Shown here piece after piece: positions 6,770-6,881 of a DNA stretch of 6,881 nt (within the stretch, counting starts at the first letter, position 1; the number at the start of each line of letters is the position of its first letter). The position numbers and the translations under genes were made by a program. The stretch spans positions 1 to 6,881 of the forward strand of contig JAPSIJ010000118.1 in the NCBI GenBank assembly GCA_031178805.1, in the 5' to 3' direction. The notes under the pieces were generated by a model that was not told the DNA's origin, made no database searches, and was given only the letters and a program-made list of their open reading frames with translations. Origin of the DNA: Cellulomonas sp. GTDB taxonomy: Bacteria; Actinomycetota; Actinomycetes; Actinomycetales; Cellulomonadaceae.

Positions 6770-6881
6770 TGGTGGACGACGGATCCCGGATCCTCGCCGG
6801 ACGGTACGAGGTCGGTGAGCTCATCGGCCGTGGTGGCATGGCCGAGGTGCACATCGGGCACGACGCGCGCCTCGGGCGCAC
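6769..6881 (+). CDS. pknB: PknB-type Ser/Thr kinase, N-terminus only (3' partial)
   Basis: Start of a second Hanks-type kinase, cut by the right edge after about 37 codons. The visible part reads GRYEVGELIGRGGMAEVHIGHDARLGR after a short polar leader: the first kinase beta strands and the glycine-rich ATP loop (split here, IGRGGMAEV then HIGHD). The loop ends in Ala where many kinases have Gly, close to the GFGGMSEVH of mycobacterial PknB. The invariant Lys, catalytic loop, membrane helix and expected outer PASTA repeats lie beyond the window, so identity as PknB rests on the loop and on position directly after pknA. Two adjacent GTG codons (6769 and 6772) could each start it; the first overlaps the pknA stop by one base (TAGTG), in keeping with the other junctions here. 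Confidence 0.85.
   Translation, partial: MVDDGSRILAGRYEVGELIGRGGMAEVHIGHDARLGR

Noticed and set aside
1..6881. Hidden novel system, toxin, phage, CRISPR or mobile element
   Set aside because: Every stretch is occupied by a recognised gene of the conserved kinase/phosphatase/cell-wall cluster, with gaps of at most 21 bases; there is no room or signal for another system.

Overview
The window is one continuous, very GC-rich block. All genes are on the + strand, with GTG starts and stop/start overlaps, which points to an actinobacterium. The proteins are clearly of the mycobacterial/streptomycete type. The very high GC and the compact FhaA would fit a Cellulomonas-like or other micrococcalean genome, but that genus-level guess is inference only.

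Layout, left to right: the 3' part of fhaA (DUF3662 plus FHA domain, cut by the left edge); fhaB (one membrane segment plus FHA domain); pstP (membrane-bound PP2C Ser/Thr phosphatase); rodA/ftsW (SEDS peptidoglycan glycosyltransferase); pbpA (class B penicillin-binding protein, transpeptidase); pknA (membrane Ser/Thr kinase); and the first ~37 codons of pknB, cut by the right edge. Order and orientation match the conserved Mycobacterium tuberculosis series Rv0020c to Rv0014c. The last four junctions overlap by 1 to 4 nt, and the two earlier ones are separated by 21 and 8 nt. I see no internal promoter, terminator, RNA gene, mobile element or CRISPR array, and no gene-free stretch longer than about 20 bases.

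The genes form one functional unit. PknA and PknB phosphorylate proteins of cell growth and division on Thr, PstP removes the phosphate, FhaA and FhaB read phospho-Thr through their FHA domains, and RodA with PbpA form a SEDS/bPBP pair that polymerises and crosslinks peptidoglycan. This is a well-known system, and I found no undescribed one here. The points worth a second look are details: a possible 10-codon relay ORF between fhaA and fhaB, a nearly absent FhaA linker, a charged switch region and conserved outer domain in PstP, a cysteine pair at the PbpA active site, a tail on RodA that could carry phosphosites, and a PknA that lacks a recognisable sensor domain.
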